This document shows positions 1 through 13,160 of a stretch of 64,000 bases of DNA, piece by piece. The stretch is from assembly GCF_000715075.1 (NCBI RefSeq), contig NC_134102.1, forward strand, positions 102,708,501 through 102,772,500. The letters run 5' to 3'. This stretch comes from Nicotiana tabacum (lineage: Eukaryota > Streptophyta > Magnoliopsida > Solanales > Solanaceae). Within the stretch, counting starts at the first letter, position 1, and every line of letters begins with the position of its first letter. The translations under genes were made by a program, and so were the position numbers. Under the pieces are notes generated by a model that was not told where the DNA came from, did no database searches, and saw nothing but the letters and a program-made list of their open reading frames with translations.

Positions 1-237
1 GTAAATGATTGTATGGCCTTGTCGGCCTATGTTCGGTGTACAAGTGGTTATTTTGGTCTTATAGGCCCATATGTCTTATGTATAAGTTGGTATTACATGT
101 TATATTCTATCTATCTTACGGCAGCCTCTCCAGCTCAGTTATCTATGATAGTATGATACGAAAAGATACGTTATGTTGGTACTCGGTTGAGTAAGGTACC
201 GAGTGCCCGTCGTGGCCCATCGGTTTGGGTCGTAACA
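1..237 (+). repeat. 3' end of a plus-sense gypsy-type LTR (left-truncated by the window)
   Basis: The segment ends in GGTTTGGGTCGTAACA, close to the GGGTCGTGACA ending of the plus-sense LTRs further right. The sequence then switches abruptly to material of the opposite orientation (starting about 238). The inside carries repeated 'ggcc tata ggcc'-like words resembling 3290-3420. It is most simply the end of an LTR inserted into the minus-sense LTR that follows. No coding sequence is seen. Confidence 0.5.
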
Positions 238-2455
238 TTAATTCACAAGGAGTAGCCACAATCGGGAATGCTAGTCATAATAAGAACATCTCAACAAGAA
301 AGGAAATACTATGTAATAACGGTCCGCAATATACAGTTCGACAACGAGGGAGTTAACACAAGTCGAATAATTCCAAATAAGGACAAGTCAACTAAAATAT
401 AGGATATCTAACTTCTTTTAAGGTTGGGCAATTAGGAAAGAGATACAACAAATTCAGCTAAGAAGAAGCAGCGGAAAGATAACCATAACCTCAATTAAGG
501 CTAAACAATTACAGAAGAGATAGTAATAATTTCAAATAAAGATAAGTAGTTAGGGAAAGGATAATATGTCAATAGAAAGGTAACAATTTCAGTTAAGGCA
601 CATATGAATCAAATAATCAATAAAAGTGAATCATGAAGCAATTAATTCTAATTAAGCGGGTAGAGGTAAAACTAGTAATGAACAAGTGTAATCATAACAA
701 GAACAACTGCATATTCAGTGAATACAAGGGCCTAAGAACCCTAAAAGGCCAATTTTCCACAAATAAGTCTGAGCACGTACTGGTCACCTCGTGTATACGG
801 ACTACAATTAGCATAGAACACTCAAATCCTAAGGGGTAGTTCCCCCACACGAAGTTAGGCAAGATACTTACCTCAAAGAAGACACACCGATACTCAAAAA
901 TGAACTTCTCAGGTGAAATGGCCTCCGGACGACTCAAATCTAACCAAAATAACTTCAAAGCACAAATAAAACTCATAAGAAACTATTCTCGATCATAAAG
1001 CCTCAATCTTTATCAAAATCTAAAAATCGACTCAAAAGTCAACCCCCGGGCTCGCACCTCGAAACCCGACAAATTTTACAAAACCCGAACACCCATTCCG
1101 ATACGAGTTCAACTATACTAAAATTATCAAATTCCGATACCAATTCGTCCCTCAAATCATGATTTTTCATTTTGAAAGTTTTCTTCAAAAATCCTCATTT
1201 TTCTCAACTCAAAACACAAATTAAATGATAAAAATAAAGATAAAATCATGGAATATAATAAATTCTAGGTGAAGAACACTTGCCCAATCGATTTTCTTGA
1301 AAAACCCATAAAGAATCACTCAAAATCGAGCTTTACAAGTCAAGATATGATAAAAATGGTCTAACCATCGATTTGGAAGATATATTGTGTTGCCCAGGTG
1401 TTTATGCATCGCGAACGCGGAAGAACAATCGCGTTCGCGAAGAAGAAAAATGAGTGATGTCCAGTTTTTACTTTGCGAACACGACAACATGATCGCGAAC
1501 GTGGAGAAGAAAAGTCTGATGGCCCAACGACTTCTCTTCACGAACGCGTGAAGTAGTGCGCGAACGCGAAGAGCGGAATGGCATAACTACGCGAACGTGA
1601 GAGGATGAACACGAAAACGAAGAAGGGGGAGGGGGGGGATGGCTTCCGCGTTCGCGAAAGGAGGCATGCGAACGCGAAGAACAAATATTCCTTCCTCCAA
1701 AATTACTCTTCGCGAACGCGGAGGAACAGACGCGAACGCGAAAGAGAAAACTAGATGACAGATTCAGCAGTTCAAAAATATAAGAAAATGGTTCGTAGCC
1801 CATCTGAAACACTATCGAGGCCCCCGGGACCCCGTCTAAACATACTAACAAATTCCATAACCTAACACGGACTCGCTCGAGGTCTCAAATCTCATCAAAC
1901 AATGTCGAAACTACGAATCGCACCATGAATCGAACTTATGAACTTTCAAATCTTCCAACTTCTAAAACTCGCGCCGAAACCTATCAAATCACCCCGGAAT
2001 GACGTCAAATTTTGCAGGCAAGTCCCAAATAACATAACAGAGTTGTTCTAACTCTGGGAATCGCATTCTGACCCCGATATTACCAAAGTCAACTATTAGT
2101 CAAAACTCTCCACCTTCCAAACTTTAACTTTTTTCAACTTTCGCCGAAATGTTTCAAATCACCCTACGGACCTCCAAATCCAAATCTGGACGCAGGCCTA
2201 AGTCCAAAATTACCATACGAAGCTGTTGAAATCATCCAAAACCCATTCCGGATCCGTTTACACAAAATTCAAATTCCTGTCAACTCTTACCGCTTAAGCT
2301 TCCAAAACTAGAATCCTTCTTCCGATTTGATTCTGAATCATCCGGTAACTGAACTCGACCACGCATGCAAGTAAATGCACATAATATGAAGCTGCTCAAG
2401 ACTTATGCCGTCGAACGGGACTTAAATTCTCAAAATAACCGGCCGGATCGTTACA
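238..2455 (-). repeat. Chromovirus-type LTR, minus sense, 5' (sense) part of the LTR
   Basis: It ends on the plus strand with GGCCGGATCGTTACA at 2455, the same terminus as the TSD-bounded solo LTRs at 26801 and 48766. Inside are the family landmarks: a 'cacctcgtgtatacg' motif near 786, an inverse splice-donor ACTTACCTC at 866-874, a palindrome array at 1407-1745, and phrases such as 'gtcaaattttgcaggcaagtc'. Its other end is cut by the piece ending at 237. It sits next to plus-sense LTR sequence from 2456, so it probably inserted into that LTR. Frames open in the palindrome array are shadows of the repeats. Confidence 0.75.
1407..1745. repeat. Array of CGCGAACGCG palindromic motifs inside the LTR
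   Basis: About a dozen copies or close variants of CGCGAACGCG (arms CGCG/CGCG around AA), often extended to TTCGCGAACGCG, are spaced irregularly by 15-50 bp. Decayed copies show CG to CA or TG changes, as expected from methyl-C deamination. Its position, about 710 bp from the sense 5' end of the LTR, equals that of the CGCANNTGCG arrays in the other LTRs of this window. Confidence 0.85.
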
Positions 2456-4241
2456 CATTTCCAACACGGTTTTGGGGTAATTTTCAGAGGGAATTCACAG
2501 GAAAACTTGAGGTAAGCCACTTGTGATCATTGTTAGTCAATAATATTGGATTATCATTGAGTATTTCGACTAGATTATGTGTTTTTTAGGTGAAATTATA
2601 GGATTTGGACCTAGGAATTTCAAAATCAGAATTTAAGATTTGGAGGTCGAGTTGATGGCGGAATTTGGTAAATTTGGTATGGTTTCACTCGTGGTTGAAT
2701 GGGCGTTCATATTTTGTAACTTTTGTCGGATTTTGAGACGTGGGCCCCACGGGCGATTTTTGAGTTCAATTTCGGATTTTGTTGGAAAATTAATATTTTC
2801 ATATGAAATTAATTCTAATAATTTGTATTGACTGAATAGAATTAATTGTGACTAGATTCGAGGCGTTCGGAGGCCGATTCGCGAGGCAAAGGCATAGCGA
2901 AGTAAAGAATTACACGGTTTGAGGTAAGTGACATTTCTAAACTTGGTTCTGAGGGTATGAATCCCCGAATTGTGTGATATCAATAGTTGGAGGTGACGTA
3001 CATGCTAGGTGACGAGTGTGTGGGCGTGCACTATAGAAATTGTGACTTAAATAAATTATATGGAGTTGTAAAATTAAAGAATCATGTTATTATCCGAATA
3101 TTCTCTACGTGTTAGAGAAATTGAGTTGAGACTCGTATTAAAGATCACATTTAGGCTATGTGCCTATATTTTGGGACCCATAGGGTCGTGTTGCTTTGAA
3201 TTTAATTATTTAAAAATATACATTTCTTACTCAGTCATGTTCATAAATGTGAGAATATTTATGGGATCGGGACTTCCCGCTTACAGTAGGCCATATTGGC
3301 TTTATATATATTATTATATGGTATGTGACTGCTCGCCTGCAGTAGGCCTTATAGGCGTTATCATTATATAGATCGGGGCTGCCCGCCTGTAGCAGGCCAT
3401 ATCGAATTTATTATAGCGCTTGGGCTGAAGAAGCCCCTCCGGAGTCTGCACAAACCCCAGTGAGTGCAGGTACCTATCGCCCCCCCCATAGTGAGCGTAG
3501 ATGATTTATATTCAGGATAGACTTCCCAGGGCATGGATTTGCCTTATTGATTTATGATTGTGATGAATTTTCCTTGGACATGAATATTGTCCTAGTCATC
3601 TATATTTGGGGATAAATTTACCAATGAGCTGGATTGGCCTTATACGGTATTGAGTCACTGACTGACAGTTGATGTATATATATATGGGATGGATCTTTCC
3701 TGGGCTAGATTGGCCATATACAGTAATGAGTTTAACTGTTGAACTTGAAAGCATGCCTACATTTCTGTACTATTATTTCTATACTAGACTGTACATGCTG
3801 AGCTCGTCACTACTTTCAGCCCAAAGGTTAGTCTTGTTACTTATTGAGTTGGTTGTACTCATACTACACTCTGCAACTCGTGTGCAGATCCAGGTGCTTT
3901 CGGATACGGTGACTATTAGATCTCAGAGTATTATCAGTTGGAGACTATCAAGGTAGCTGCATGGCGTCCGTTGACCTTGACTCTCTTCCTTTCAGTTATT
4001 GTACTGTTCTATATTTTCAGATAGTGATTTTATTGGTCAGACTTTATTATCATTTAGATGCTCATGTACTCAGTGACACCGGATTTTGGGAGTGTATTTC
4101 ATATCAGTACACGTGGGATTTTTCTATTAAATTTATATATTATGTTTTCAAACTTAAAAGAAATTGTGGCTTATTGAGATTGTCGGTTTGCCTAGTATTG
4201 AGATAGGCGTCATCACGATATGCGAATTTTGGATCGTGACA
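2456..4241 (+). repeat. Plus-sense chromovirus-type LTR, 3' part
   Basis: It ends in TTTTGGATCGTGACA at 4241, the reverse of the TGTCACGACC start seen at 12081, 20294, 58671 and 63018. It contains the sense splice-donor motif GAGGTAAGT at 2921-2929 and a repeat-rich segment at 3240-3430 with GCCCGCCTGTAGCAGGCC-like hairpins ('ctgcccgcc', 'agtaggcc'). The left part is missing because the minus-sense LTR ending at 2455 inserted here. No gene. Confidence 0.7.
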
Positions 4242-6184
4242 GCTTCTATTTTTGCTAATTTGTAGCACGCTTCTAAATCATTTAATGTTGATTCTACATC
4301 GAAGGATATACCACATAATAAATATATTCAAACAATATCAAATAGGACTCTTCTTCATTTTTAACTTATACTTTTCACTTTTAAATTTTCTGTTGCTTAT
4401 AACGATGCAACTTTAATATGATTCACACCAACTATAAGATAATTATTTGTACCTACTAACATCAAAATATAGATACTATAAATATACCAATCCTAACAAA
4501 TTTAATCTGTTCAATTTTGCAGGTTCAGAAAATATATAATAGGCAGGCTTACTCCTTGTCAACTTATACTTTATGAATTCCATTTTCTTTTACTAATAAC
4601 GACGCAATTTAAATATGATTCATACAATCTGTACTACTTGCATGAAATACACGTGTCAAGTACTATTTATCTATTTTCTCCTTTTTGGCTTGTATCCTTT
4701 TTTCCCTATTTATGTGTTATTTAAAAAAAAAATTCTTCTCTAACAAATTCAACGGTCACTTAAATTAAATAACCCAAACGTCACGTCCTTTCACTCTTCT
4801 TTCTCCCACGTCTTCAGTTACTACCGTTACTAACAATCTAATATAATGAACTTATTTATATCTTTCCTCATTACTACTGCTATTTATTTCTTCTCCTAAA
4901 GTTCCTCCTCTTCATTCTTAATTTCTTACCTTTTCCCTTCTTCTTTCCTACTTTCTCCATTGCAGATGAATTATGAGTTGTTGTTATTTTTTGTTGTTGT
5001 TGTATCTTTTAAACCTTTTCGGTCGAAAAGGTTGAAATTTGTAATGTTAGTTGTTACTATTCATCTTTGCTCTTTTATTTCTTCAACTTTTCTTAATTCT
5101 TAGTTGGAAATAATTGTGATTTTGAACTATGCTTGAAGCCTTTACCTGCTTTAATTATATAAAATTGGAATATTATTGTGCTTAATGTATTATAAGATTC
5201 TGATGTTTTCTTTCTCCTTTTTTTATTTCATTGATTTTGTTTTTTGCGTTTTTTGCAGGTTGATTAATATTGTGTGTAGTTGCTGTATTTGAATTATTTT
5301 GTTTCAAGGATATTGTTAAGTCGTTTTCTAAATTGCATTTTCTGGAGCAATTGCACTTGCAATTCAGGGGATGTTTAAGTCTATCATGAGGAGTGGTAAT
5401 TGATGCTTTATTACCTTTTGCCTGTAATGTTTTCTTTCTCCTTTTTAATTCATTGATTTTAATTTTGTATTTTTTTGCAAGTTGATTAATATTGTGTTTA
5501 GTTGATACATTTAGATTATTTTGTAATTTCTAAGGAAATTGTTAAATCGTTGTCTAATGTGCATTTTCTGGAACAATTACGAATAGAGGACGTTTAAGTC
5601 TATCATGAGAATGGTAATTGATGTATCATTATCTTTTGCCTAAAGATTTGGTTGATCAAAATAAAGTTTTCGCCTACAAATTTATTTTATGTGGGAAAAC
5701 AAAATGAAGGTCAATTAATTTTATGTTTTTATGATTTTATTTTTATGAATTCTCTTATTTACACCTAAACTATATATAAGAATTATTTAAGTACAAAAAA
5801 CTTTCTTCAACTATCTCCTCCTTTTTTTCTCCTTTTTTCTTTTCTTTCGAATAGTGGGTGAAATATCTCTCTCTATAAAATAAATTTTTAAGCAACGCGT
5901 AGTTTAGGTAATTTTTATTTGAACAATTTTATTGCTATGAATTATGGTCAATTCGTTTATGCCTTTGTGGGGAAACGTTTCTCTTTCTTTTTAGTACATG
6001 GTGAATCTGAAGTACATTTTATCATGCATATTCTGACCTCTAATACCTATTCATAGTCGTAATCGACAGTTCAATTTTTTAAAAAATTACTATTTGTATA
6101 ATACTTATCCAATAAAATTTTGTTTTGTTTGTATTCAGATATAGTGCCGGAATTTATAACTTACGAATTCTGATTCACAATATT
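4242..6184. other. AT-rich intergenic DNA without a recognised gene
   Basis: I see no reading frame, domain or RNA gene here. The stretch is pyrimidine-rich around 4860-4970, and a local direct duplication is listed separately. It is bounded on the left by an LTR end and on the right by the target-site duplication of a solo LTR. Confidence 0.6.
5202..5640. repeat. Imperfect tandem duplication, about 220-bp unit
   Basis: Two adjacent copies, about 5202-5421 and 5427-5640, share the same order of words: 'gttttctttctcctttttt', 'gttgattaatattgtg', 'gcattttctgga', 'gtttaagtctatcatgag', then 'ccttttgcct'. They differ by small indels and substitutions. This looks like an old local duplication. Function unknown. 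Confidence 0.8.
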
Positions 6185-6639
6185 TTTTATGTCAAGACCC
6201 AAAATCTATTATAGGCCGTGATGGCACCCAACATCGCCGTCAGGCAAGCCAACGGTGTATTATCGACTTAGTTACTCATTTCGTTATTTGTAAAATCGTA
6301 AATCCCATTAAATAAATAGAGTGATATTTGGTACTCGTAGAAATCTGTGATTTTCTTTATCAAATCTCGTATAAAAGATAAATTACAAGGTGAAATGATA
6401 ATGATAACATGAATTACAATAATGAACATCCACTAGGAACCTCCAAAATCTGGTGTCACAAGTGCATGAGCATTTACTAGAAGGTACAATAACAATATAA
6501 CATATGTTTGAAGTACAAAATAGACAGGATAATGTAATTAATTAAGATGGAGACTCTGTATGTTGCGGGTCATAACATGGAATGCAGCTCACCGTGTAGT
6601 CCCCGCAATATCCGCGCCTTTGCGCCCCAAAGACCACCA

Positions 6640-6746
<107 letters not shown>

Positions 6747-7130
6747 AAATACCACCAAATATATATGTACCTACACAATAAGTGCAGCAAGTATAGCATG
6801 AGTACGTAAATCAACGCGTACCCAGTAAGTATCTAGCCTAACCCCAGAGAAGTAGTGACGAGGTGTCGACATCGACACTTACTAGTGGTCCAATAAATCA
6901 AATACAGTAAAAAGTAAACAAATATGAGGCAGGGTAAATAAACAGTATAAATAAATATAGGTACATAGTACAATCCACCTCTGAACATTAAACTCAAGCT
7001 CTTAATTATCGATCACCTCCTCAACTGGAGTATATATGTAAAATAGTTCCCACCAGATAGGACGTCACAACTCAAATCAGAAAAACTCACGGATACAATG
7101 GCTTCTTGTCAAATATTACGCATGACGCTG

Positions 7131-7459
7131 CCGAAGCGAACGGTCCGATCCCATAAGAGTGTTTCATGAAGATGCTGAGGCGAACGGTCTGATCCCATAA
7201 AAATATGATATTGCCGAGGCAAACGGTCCGATCCCATAAGAATATTATACTGTCAAGGCAAATTGTCCGATCCCATAAGAGTGTGGTACATAATCCTGCC
7301 AAGCCAAACGGACCGATGCCATAAGAGTGTAGTACATAATCTTGCCGAAGCGAACGCCCCGATCCCATAAGAGTGTGGTACATAATCTTGCCGAGGCGAA
7401 CGGCCCGATCCCAAAAGAGTGTGGTATATAATTCTGCCGAGTTGAATGACCCGATCCCA
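7131..7459. repeat. LTR minisatellite, about 46-bp monomers with a GCCGAGGCGAACGGYCCGATCCC core
   Basis: Eight diverged monomers begin near 7131, 7174, 7213, 7252, 7298, 7344, 7390 and 7436. Each carries a GC-rich core followed by 'cataagagtgtggtacataat'. The core has short arms CCG and CGG around AGGCGAA. It occupies the same part of the LTR as the GTTGC/GCAAC minisatellite of the chromovirus at 12081-23261. Uniform monomers without unique spacers exclude a CRISPR array. Confidence 0.9.
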
Positions 7460-8418
7460 TAAGAATAAGAAGCTTTAACGAGTCCTTGATCCCACTCATG
7501 AATATATGTGTGAGTTATGAAATTTAAAGAAGCTTTTCGATGAAAACGCACAACGAGAGAGAAATTTCTAAGGGAAGCACAATTATTCCGCGGCTAATCA
7601 AGTAGCTCGTCAAAACTCTTACAATAGCGAGTTTATCACTATACGCAAGCCTAGTCTTAAGTTGTAACGCAAAATAAAGGAACTAAACAGGCAAAGGATA
7701 ATTCAAATAATATAATTAAAGCATGGCGTAAACCTAAGTCTACCTGGACAAATCAGGAATCCTAGCATACACACGGACACTCGTCACCTCATACGTGCGT
7801 AGCTCCCACAATACATAGCACATAAGAATATAATACCTACGGGGTAAATTTTTCATCACAGGGTTAGACAGGAGACTTACCTCGCTCCGAAGTTCCATAA
7901 CCGACTCCAATGCCTCTCTAACACCTCGACTCAAAGCCAAACGATCTACAACTAGTCAAACAATGTGCAAATCAATCAAAATATACTCCAATGCTTATAA
8001 TTAATCAATTTATAACAGTTTTCAACTCCGCTCAAAAATTCAATAAAGTCAACCCTCGGACTCACGTGCCCCAAATTCCGAAAATATTCGAAGATAAACT
8101 TTACCCAGAACATCACGAACTCAAATATATAATTTATTCCAAATTCCATGTCCAATTTTGTGGTCAAAATCCAAAAATACGATTTCTAGGTTTTTCTTCA
8201 AAAATCTCACAATTTTCACCAATCCTATGTTAAAATCTATATATAATCCATGTAAAATAGTTGAAAATTGAACAAAATTAGTTGCTCAAAGATTGTAGAT
8301 GAAAATTCCTCTTCAAAATCGCCTCCTACCGAGCCTAGAATACCAAAAAAGAGAGAATGTCTCCAAAATCCCGTCTCCCAGCTATTTTACCAGGTGCAGA
8401 TGTCGCATTTGTGACATA

Positions 8419-8577
8419 GGGTTCGCAATTGCGGACAAGTGTTCGCAATTGCGAACCAAGAGAAAAATCTATAGACTTCGCAATTGCGAACCAAAGAAAA
8501 AATTGACATGCTTCGCAATTGCGAACCAAGGCAAAAATCTATAATCTTTGCAATTGTGAACGTTCGCAATTGCGATA
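8419..8577. repeat. Array of CGCAATTGCG palindromes
   Basis: Six copies or near copies of TTCGCAATTGCGAA, a perfect palindrome, are separated by 10-30 bp of 'ccaagraaaaatctat'-like sequence. The last copies are decayed (TTTGCAATTGTGAAC). It lies about 870 bp from the sense 5' end of the LTR. Confidence 0.93.
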
Positions 8578-9454
8578 TCTGAGCACTAGCAACACCAGTA
8601 ATCTTTTCCGACACGGAAATGGACATAACTCTCTCATACGACATTAGAATTCGATGATTCTTATTGCTATAACGTCGTAATTACGATACGGATCTAATGG
8701 TTCAATTGAATCATAAATCAAAGGTCGTTTTCTCAATATAGTATCCTTTATATCCAAGAAAACAACACTGAAATATCAAATAAGAGCGCGACACAACCCA
8801 AACACATCCGAAACATACCCGAGGCGCCTGGGACCCCTTCCAATTACACAAACCAGTCCTAAAACGTAACATGAACCTGCTCGAGGCCTCAAATTACATC
8901 AACCAATACCAAAACCATGAATCGATGATCAAATCCTCCTTTTAACTTTCAAACATTCAAACTTCGACGAACGCGTCCGAATTACACTTATACATTCCGG
9001 AATGATGCCAAACTTTACGTACAAGTCATAAATCACGATACGAACCTATCCCAAGGCTCATAATCCCAAATGGACATCGATAAAATCAAAATTTCTTTCA
9101 AACCAAACTTAGAAAATTCTAAAACCGTCGAATTGCCAACTTTCTATAATAAGAGTTGAAATGCTCACGGGCCACCCGATACTCAACCTGAACATACGCC
9201 CAAGTGCGAAATCATCATACGAACCTATTGGATCCTTCAAATCCCGATTCCGATGTCGTTAACTCAAAAGTCAAACCTTGGTCAACTCTTCCAACTTAAA
9301 GCTTTCGAATTGAGAATTTTTCAATCCAAATCTCCCGAAATTCAATTTCGACCATACGTACAAGTCATAAAACATGAAGTGAAACTACTCAAGGTCTCAA
9401 ACTGCCGAACGACCTGCTAGGGCTTAAAATGACCAATCGGATCATTACATTTTA

Positions 9455-10625
9455 CTTACTGGGATCTACAATTACAAAAACAAAAACAAAAAAAACAAAA
9501 AAAAAGGAGGTAATTATTGGCGAAATCGATGGGAACAAAGATGACTATATATGAAATAATGAAGAGAGTATAAATGGAAAGCGAAAACTATTTGAAGAAA
9601 GAAATGTATTTTTCAGATTTTACGAAAAATTAGCAGGAGGAAAAAGAAGAATAAATTTGATTATTTTTTAAGGAATAATAAATTTTAAATATTTGGAGTA
9701 CAATAACAAGGGGTCCAATAAGAACGAGAGAATCAAAGAGAAGGAAGAAATGAGTTAGAAAAGAAGGGGGAAGGAAAAGAAGAATCGCGTAGGGGAGGGG
9801 GAAAAGAAAAAGGAAATAAAGAAGAAAACATTGGAAATAAAACTATCACTCTATAATAGAGGAATACAATATAAATCACATCTTATATACATATATTTAT
9901 AAGAAATTGACCTTCTATAAAAGGAATACAATCAAATAAACACTAAATGCACACCAAAATATCATTTACTCAAATACTTATATAGAAATATAGAAACGAA
10001 ATTACTCTAAAAGAAATATAACAAAATATACCTACTATAATAGGAAAGTATTAAAAAAAAAGATTCCAAAGTCTCTAATAGCCTTTAATGGAGTTCTAAA
10101 ATTAGTAGAATTTTTTTTTCTTTTTAATTTATCTTCTCCTAAAACGATAAGACTTTCAAATCTTTTCCAAGCACATTTGGTAAAATTTTAGGAGTATGAA
10201 TAGTGAAACACTGATGATGTACGACGAGCAATTGAGTTTTATCGAATTTTATAAGAAAAAAGATGTAATTCTACTTGCCTACGTTATTATTAGTATAATA
10301 TCAATAGACATTAACATGATTTTTATAGGTTAGACCAATAATTCTCATGGTTTTTCTTTCTTTTACCTCGATTCACTTTAATTAAAAACTATCTCATAAA
10401 TCCATTAGTACTTTTTACAAAATAACGGCACGATACACGGTAAATTCACTAGTAGCTAAGTAATCGTAAGTGCCCAAAATGTAAATATAGAGTTCTGCTT
10501 AATAATTAGTTGTTGTTAATCGTGAATAGTTGTTGGTAGAGGCATAAGAGATGAAAAATTATTGAGAGAAAAAATTAGCAATTAGTATAAAATAAGTTCA
10601 ATCATAAAAATATCATCATAATCAC
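9455..10625. other. AT-rich intergenic DNA, no gene recognised
   Basis: A-rich at 9474-9505 and purine-rich around 9700-9830, with no coding frame, RNA gene or known repeat boundary that I can support. It continues the sequence interrupted by the solo LTR. Confidence 0.55.
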
Positions 10626-12080
10626 GCCTTATTTGATTGCACTTAATGAAGGTCTGAATCTTAATCATTCATATCCCAGTCATTAAGTGTATTTATTTTT
10701 AAGATCTGAATTTTAATTATTCAGATCGTAATTATTAAGTGCACTTATTTATTTATTTTCCTCTTAGAACGACTTAGGCATTATTTGTTTGCACTTAATG
10801 AAGATCTGAATTTTAATTATTCAAATCTCAAATATTAAGTGCATTTATTTTTTAAGTCTGAATCTTAATTATTCAGATCTTAATCATTAAGTATGTTTTT
10901 TTTACTTCACAACCACTTGGTGAGTCTGAATAGGGTTGTATGATTAAGATCTATAACAAAGACTTAATTTCATTAAGATGTTATTATTTACGTTCATTAC
11001 TAACTGTTGTCACTGCCTACTATTATTAACCACCACCACCACCACTACCATCCTCAACCATAGTCGTCACCACTACCACCACCCACCACCGTCATTCTCA
11101 ACCACAACCAACACGCTCACGTAACTCAACTACCACAACCAACTACCCCATCACCATCAACAACCGTAGTAGGCACCGTCCGTCATTATAAACTACCAAC
11201 ACCCACCATTACCTTCCTCAATCACAACCACAACCATCACCACCATCCACCATTATTAACTATCACCATCCACCACCACCACCACATCATCAACCATAAT
11301 CGACATCGCTACTAATTACCACTAGCTACTACCACAACCACCAACATCAACCAAAATCACCACCAACTACCGCTTCTAGTTGGCATTTACAAGCACGTCT
11401 ATTAGCCATCACCGCCACTACCTAGCATATTTTAAAAGAATATGAATAAAGATAAGTTCTATACATTCATACCATGAGAAAACAAACAGTTTTAATTATT
11501 CAGTATTCAGATTTTAATGCAATATCTTAATATTCAGATGTGTATTTAGATTCATACGTTTTAATCTTAATACACTTCTTGATATTCAAATACGTATTCA
11601 GATTCATACGTCTTAATCTTAATAAAAATAAATGAGTCCTTAATAAGTCTGAAAAGATCTTAATGATTAAGATCAGTAATAAAGTCTTAATATATGGAAA
11701 GATACATTTCACCACTACTCTATACACTTTCACCGTTAACTATTACCGCCACTATTATCACCACCCCCACCATTATTAGGTACCTCTGTAGTCGTCGCCC
11801 ACCACTATAAACTACCACAAACCCACCACCACTACCACCCAATCACTACAGTCAGTTGTTTGTACCACTAGTCACTCGCCACCTCTAAACAATCATTACC
11901 ACAGCAACCACCAATCACCATCGATAATCACCACTAGCCACCAGCCCACCACTATATATCAACAATGACTACTATTAGACAATCCCCACTACCATCAACC
12001 ACTACCACTAATCACTGTTGTCATCTATCATCACCACTAACTACTACACACAAGGACATAATCACCATCATCAGCTAATA
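10626..12080. repeat. Left part of a candidate non-autonomous TIR element with subterminal repeats
   Basis: The left edge reads GCCTTATTTGATTGCACTT, and a second copy, GGCATTATTTGTTTGCAC, lies at about 10771. The repeated word ATTCAGATCTTAATNATTAAG occurs in both orientations between 10640 and 10890 and again at 11480-11690. The opposite end, AATAAAAACAAATGAGGC at about 26948-26965, is its approximate inverse. The middle is a CCA/ACT-rich simple region. Removing the insertions at 12081 and 23599 leaves about 1.9 kb. A DNA-transposon origin is my inference; I found no clear TSD and no transposase. Confidence 0.45.
10985..12075. repeat. CCA/ACC/ACT-rich low-complexity tract
   Basis: Long runs of degenerate CAC, CCA, ACT and CATCA trinucleotides (densest at 11030-11420 and 11700-12060). 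Similar sequence resumes at about 23450-23500 beyond the chromovirus, showing the element inserted into this tract. All frames are broken, so it is not a Thr/Pro-rich gene. Confidence 0.85.
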
Positions 12081-12709
12081 TGTCACGACCCAGAATTTCC
12101 ACCTTCAGACCGTGATGGCACCTAACATTTCACTTGTTAGGCAAGCCAACGTTAGAATAATATTATCTATTTTTAAAATAATTTTAAATTTATTAATAAC
12201 AAGGAAACAAATGCGGAAGCAAAGTTTAAAATATAGTGAAATAATCTATCAAATAACGGTGTCTAAATACCATCTCAGAATTGGTGTCATAAGTGCACAA
12301 ATATCTAGAATAAATGCAAATAAAGGTCTGAATAATATAAAGCTGTCTGAAAATAAACACACAGCTAAAGTACAATAGACGGGGACTTCAGAACTGCGGA
12401 CGCCATGCAGTTATACCTCAAGTCTCCTCTGATAGCTAAAATCCGAGCAAGTCTATGGTACGCCGTTGGGACCAACTCCAAAATCTGCACAAGAAGTGCA
12501 GAGTATAGTATCAGTACAACTACCCCATGTACTGGTAAGTATTGAGCCTAACCTCGACGAAGTAGTGACGAGGCTAAAGCGGTTCACTTACATTAACTTG
12601 TACGCAATATTACTAACAACAACAATAATAGGAATAAATCAAGTAATTCATTTATAATAATTGAAGGCAACTTAGCAGTCATAACCAATTATCATTTTCA
12701 TTATTTCTC

Positions 12710-13160
12710 TTGCAGCGTACAACCCGCTCTCACAATATATCCACATTCAGTTCTGTTGCGGCATGCAACCCGATCCTCCAATATTAACTTTTTAACAAGT
12801 CCGTTGCGGCGTGCAACCCGATCCTCCAATATTCACTTTTAATAAGTCTGTTACGGCGTGCAACCCGATCCTCCATTATTGACTTTTAATAAGTCTGTTG
12901 TGGCATGCAACCCGATCCTCCAATATTGACTTTTAATAAGTCTGTTGCGGCGTGCAACCCGATCCTCCAATATGGACTTTTTAATAAGTCTGTTGTGGCG
13001 TGCAACCCGATCCTCCAATATTGACTTTTAATAAGTCTGTTGCAGCGTGCAACCCGATCCTCCAATATTGACTTTTAATAAGTCTGTTGCGGCGTGCAAC
13101 CTGATCCTCCAATATATTCATTATAATCAATCATGTTGCGGCGTGCAACCCGATCCTCCA
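12710..13160. repeat. LTR minisatellite, 47-bp monomers with GTTGCGGCGTGCAAC hairpin
   Basis: About ten tandem monomers of 47-48 bp, each with GTTGC-GGCGT-GCAAC (5-bp perfect stem, 5-nt loop), then CCGATCCTCCAATATTGAC and TTTTAATAAGTCT. Changes fall mostly at CpG (GTTGTGG, GTTGCAG). Confidence 0.95.

Noticed and set aside
866..874. LTR splice-donor motifs as evidence of host gene exons in the LTR regions
   Set aside because: They recur at the same place in unrelated insertion sites, so they belong to the LTRs and not to local genes.
1468..1851. 127-codon minus-strand frame with Arg/Ser-rich sequence
   Set aside because: Lies in the CGCGAACGCG array of an LTR; the composition reflects the repeats.
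7087..7551. 154-codon minus-strand frame with repeated YGIGPF / LWDR motifs
   Set aside because: It follows the 46-bp LTR minisatellite; repeated peptides appear in several frames, and the sequence lies in a non-coding LTR.
12710..13160. Regular 47-bp repeats that might suggest a CRISPR array
   Set aside because: Monomers are nearly identical throughout with no unique spacers, lie inside a plant LTR and recur in its partner LTR.
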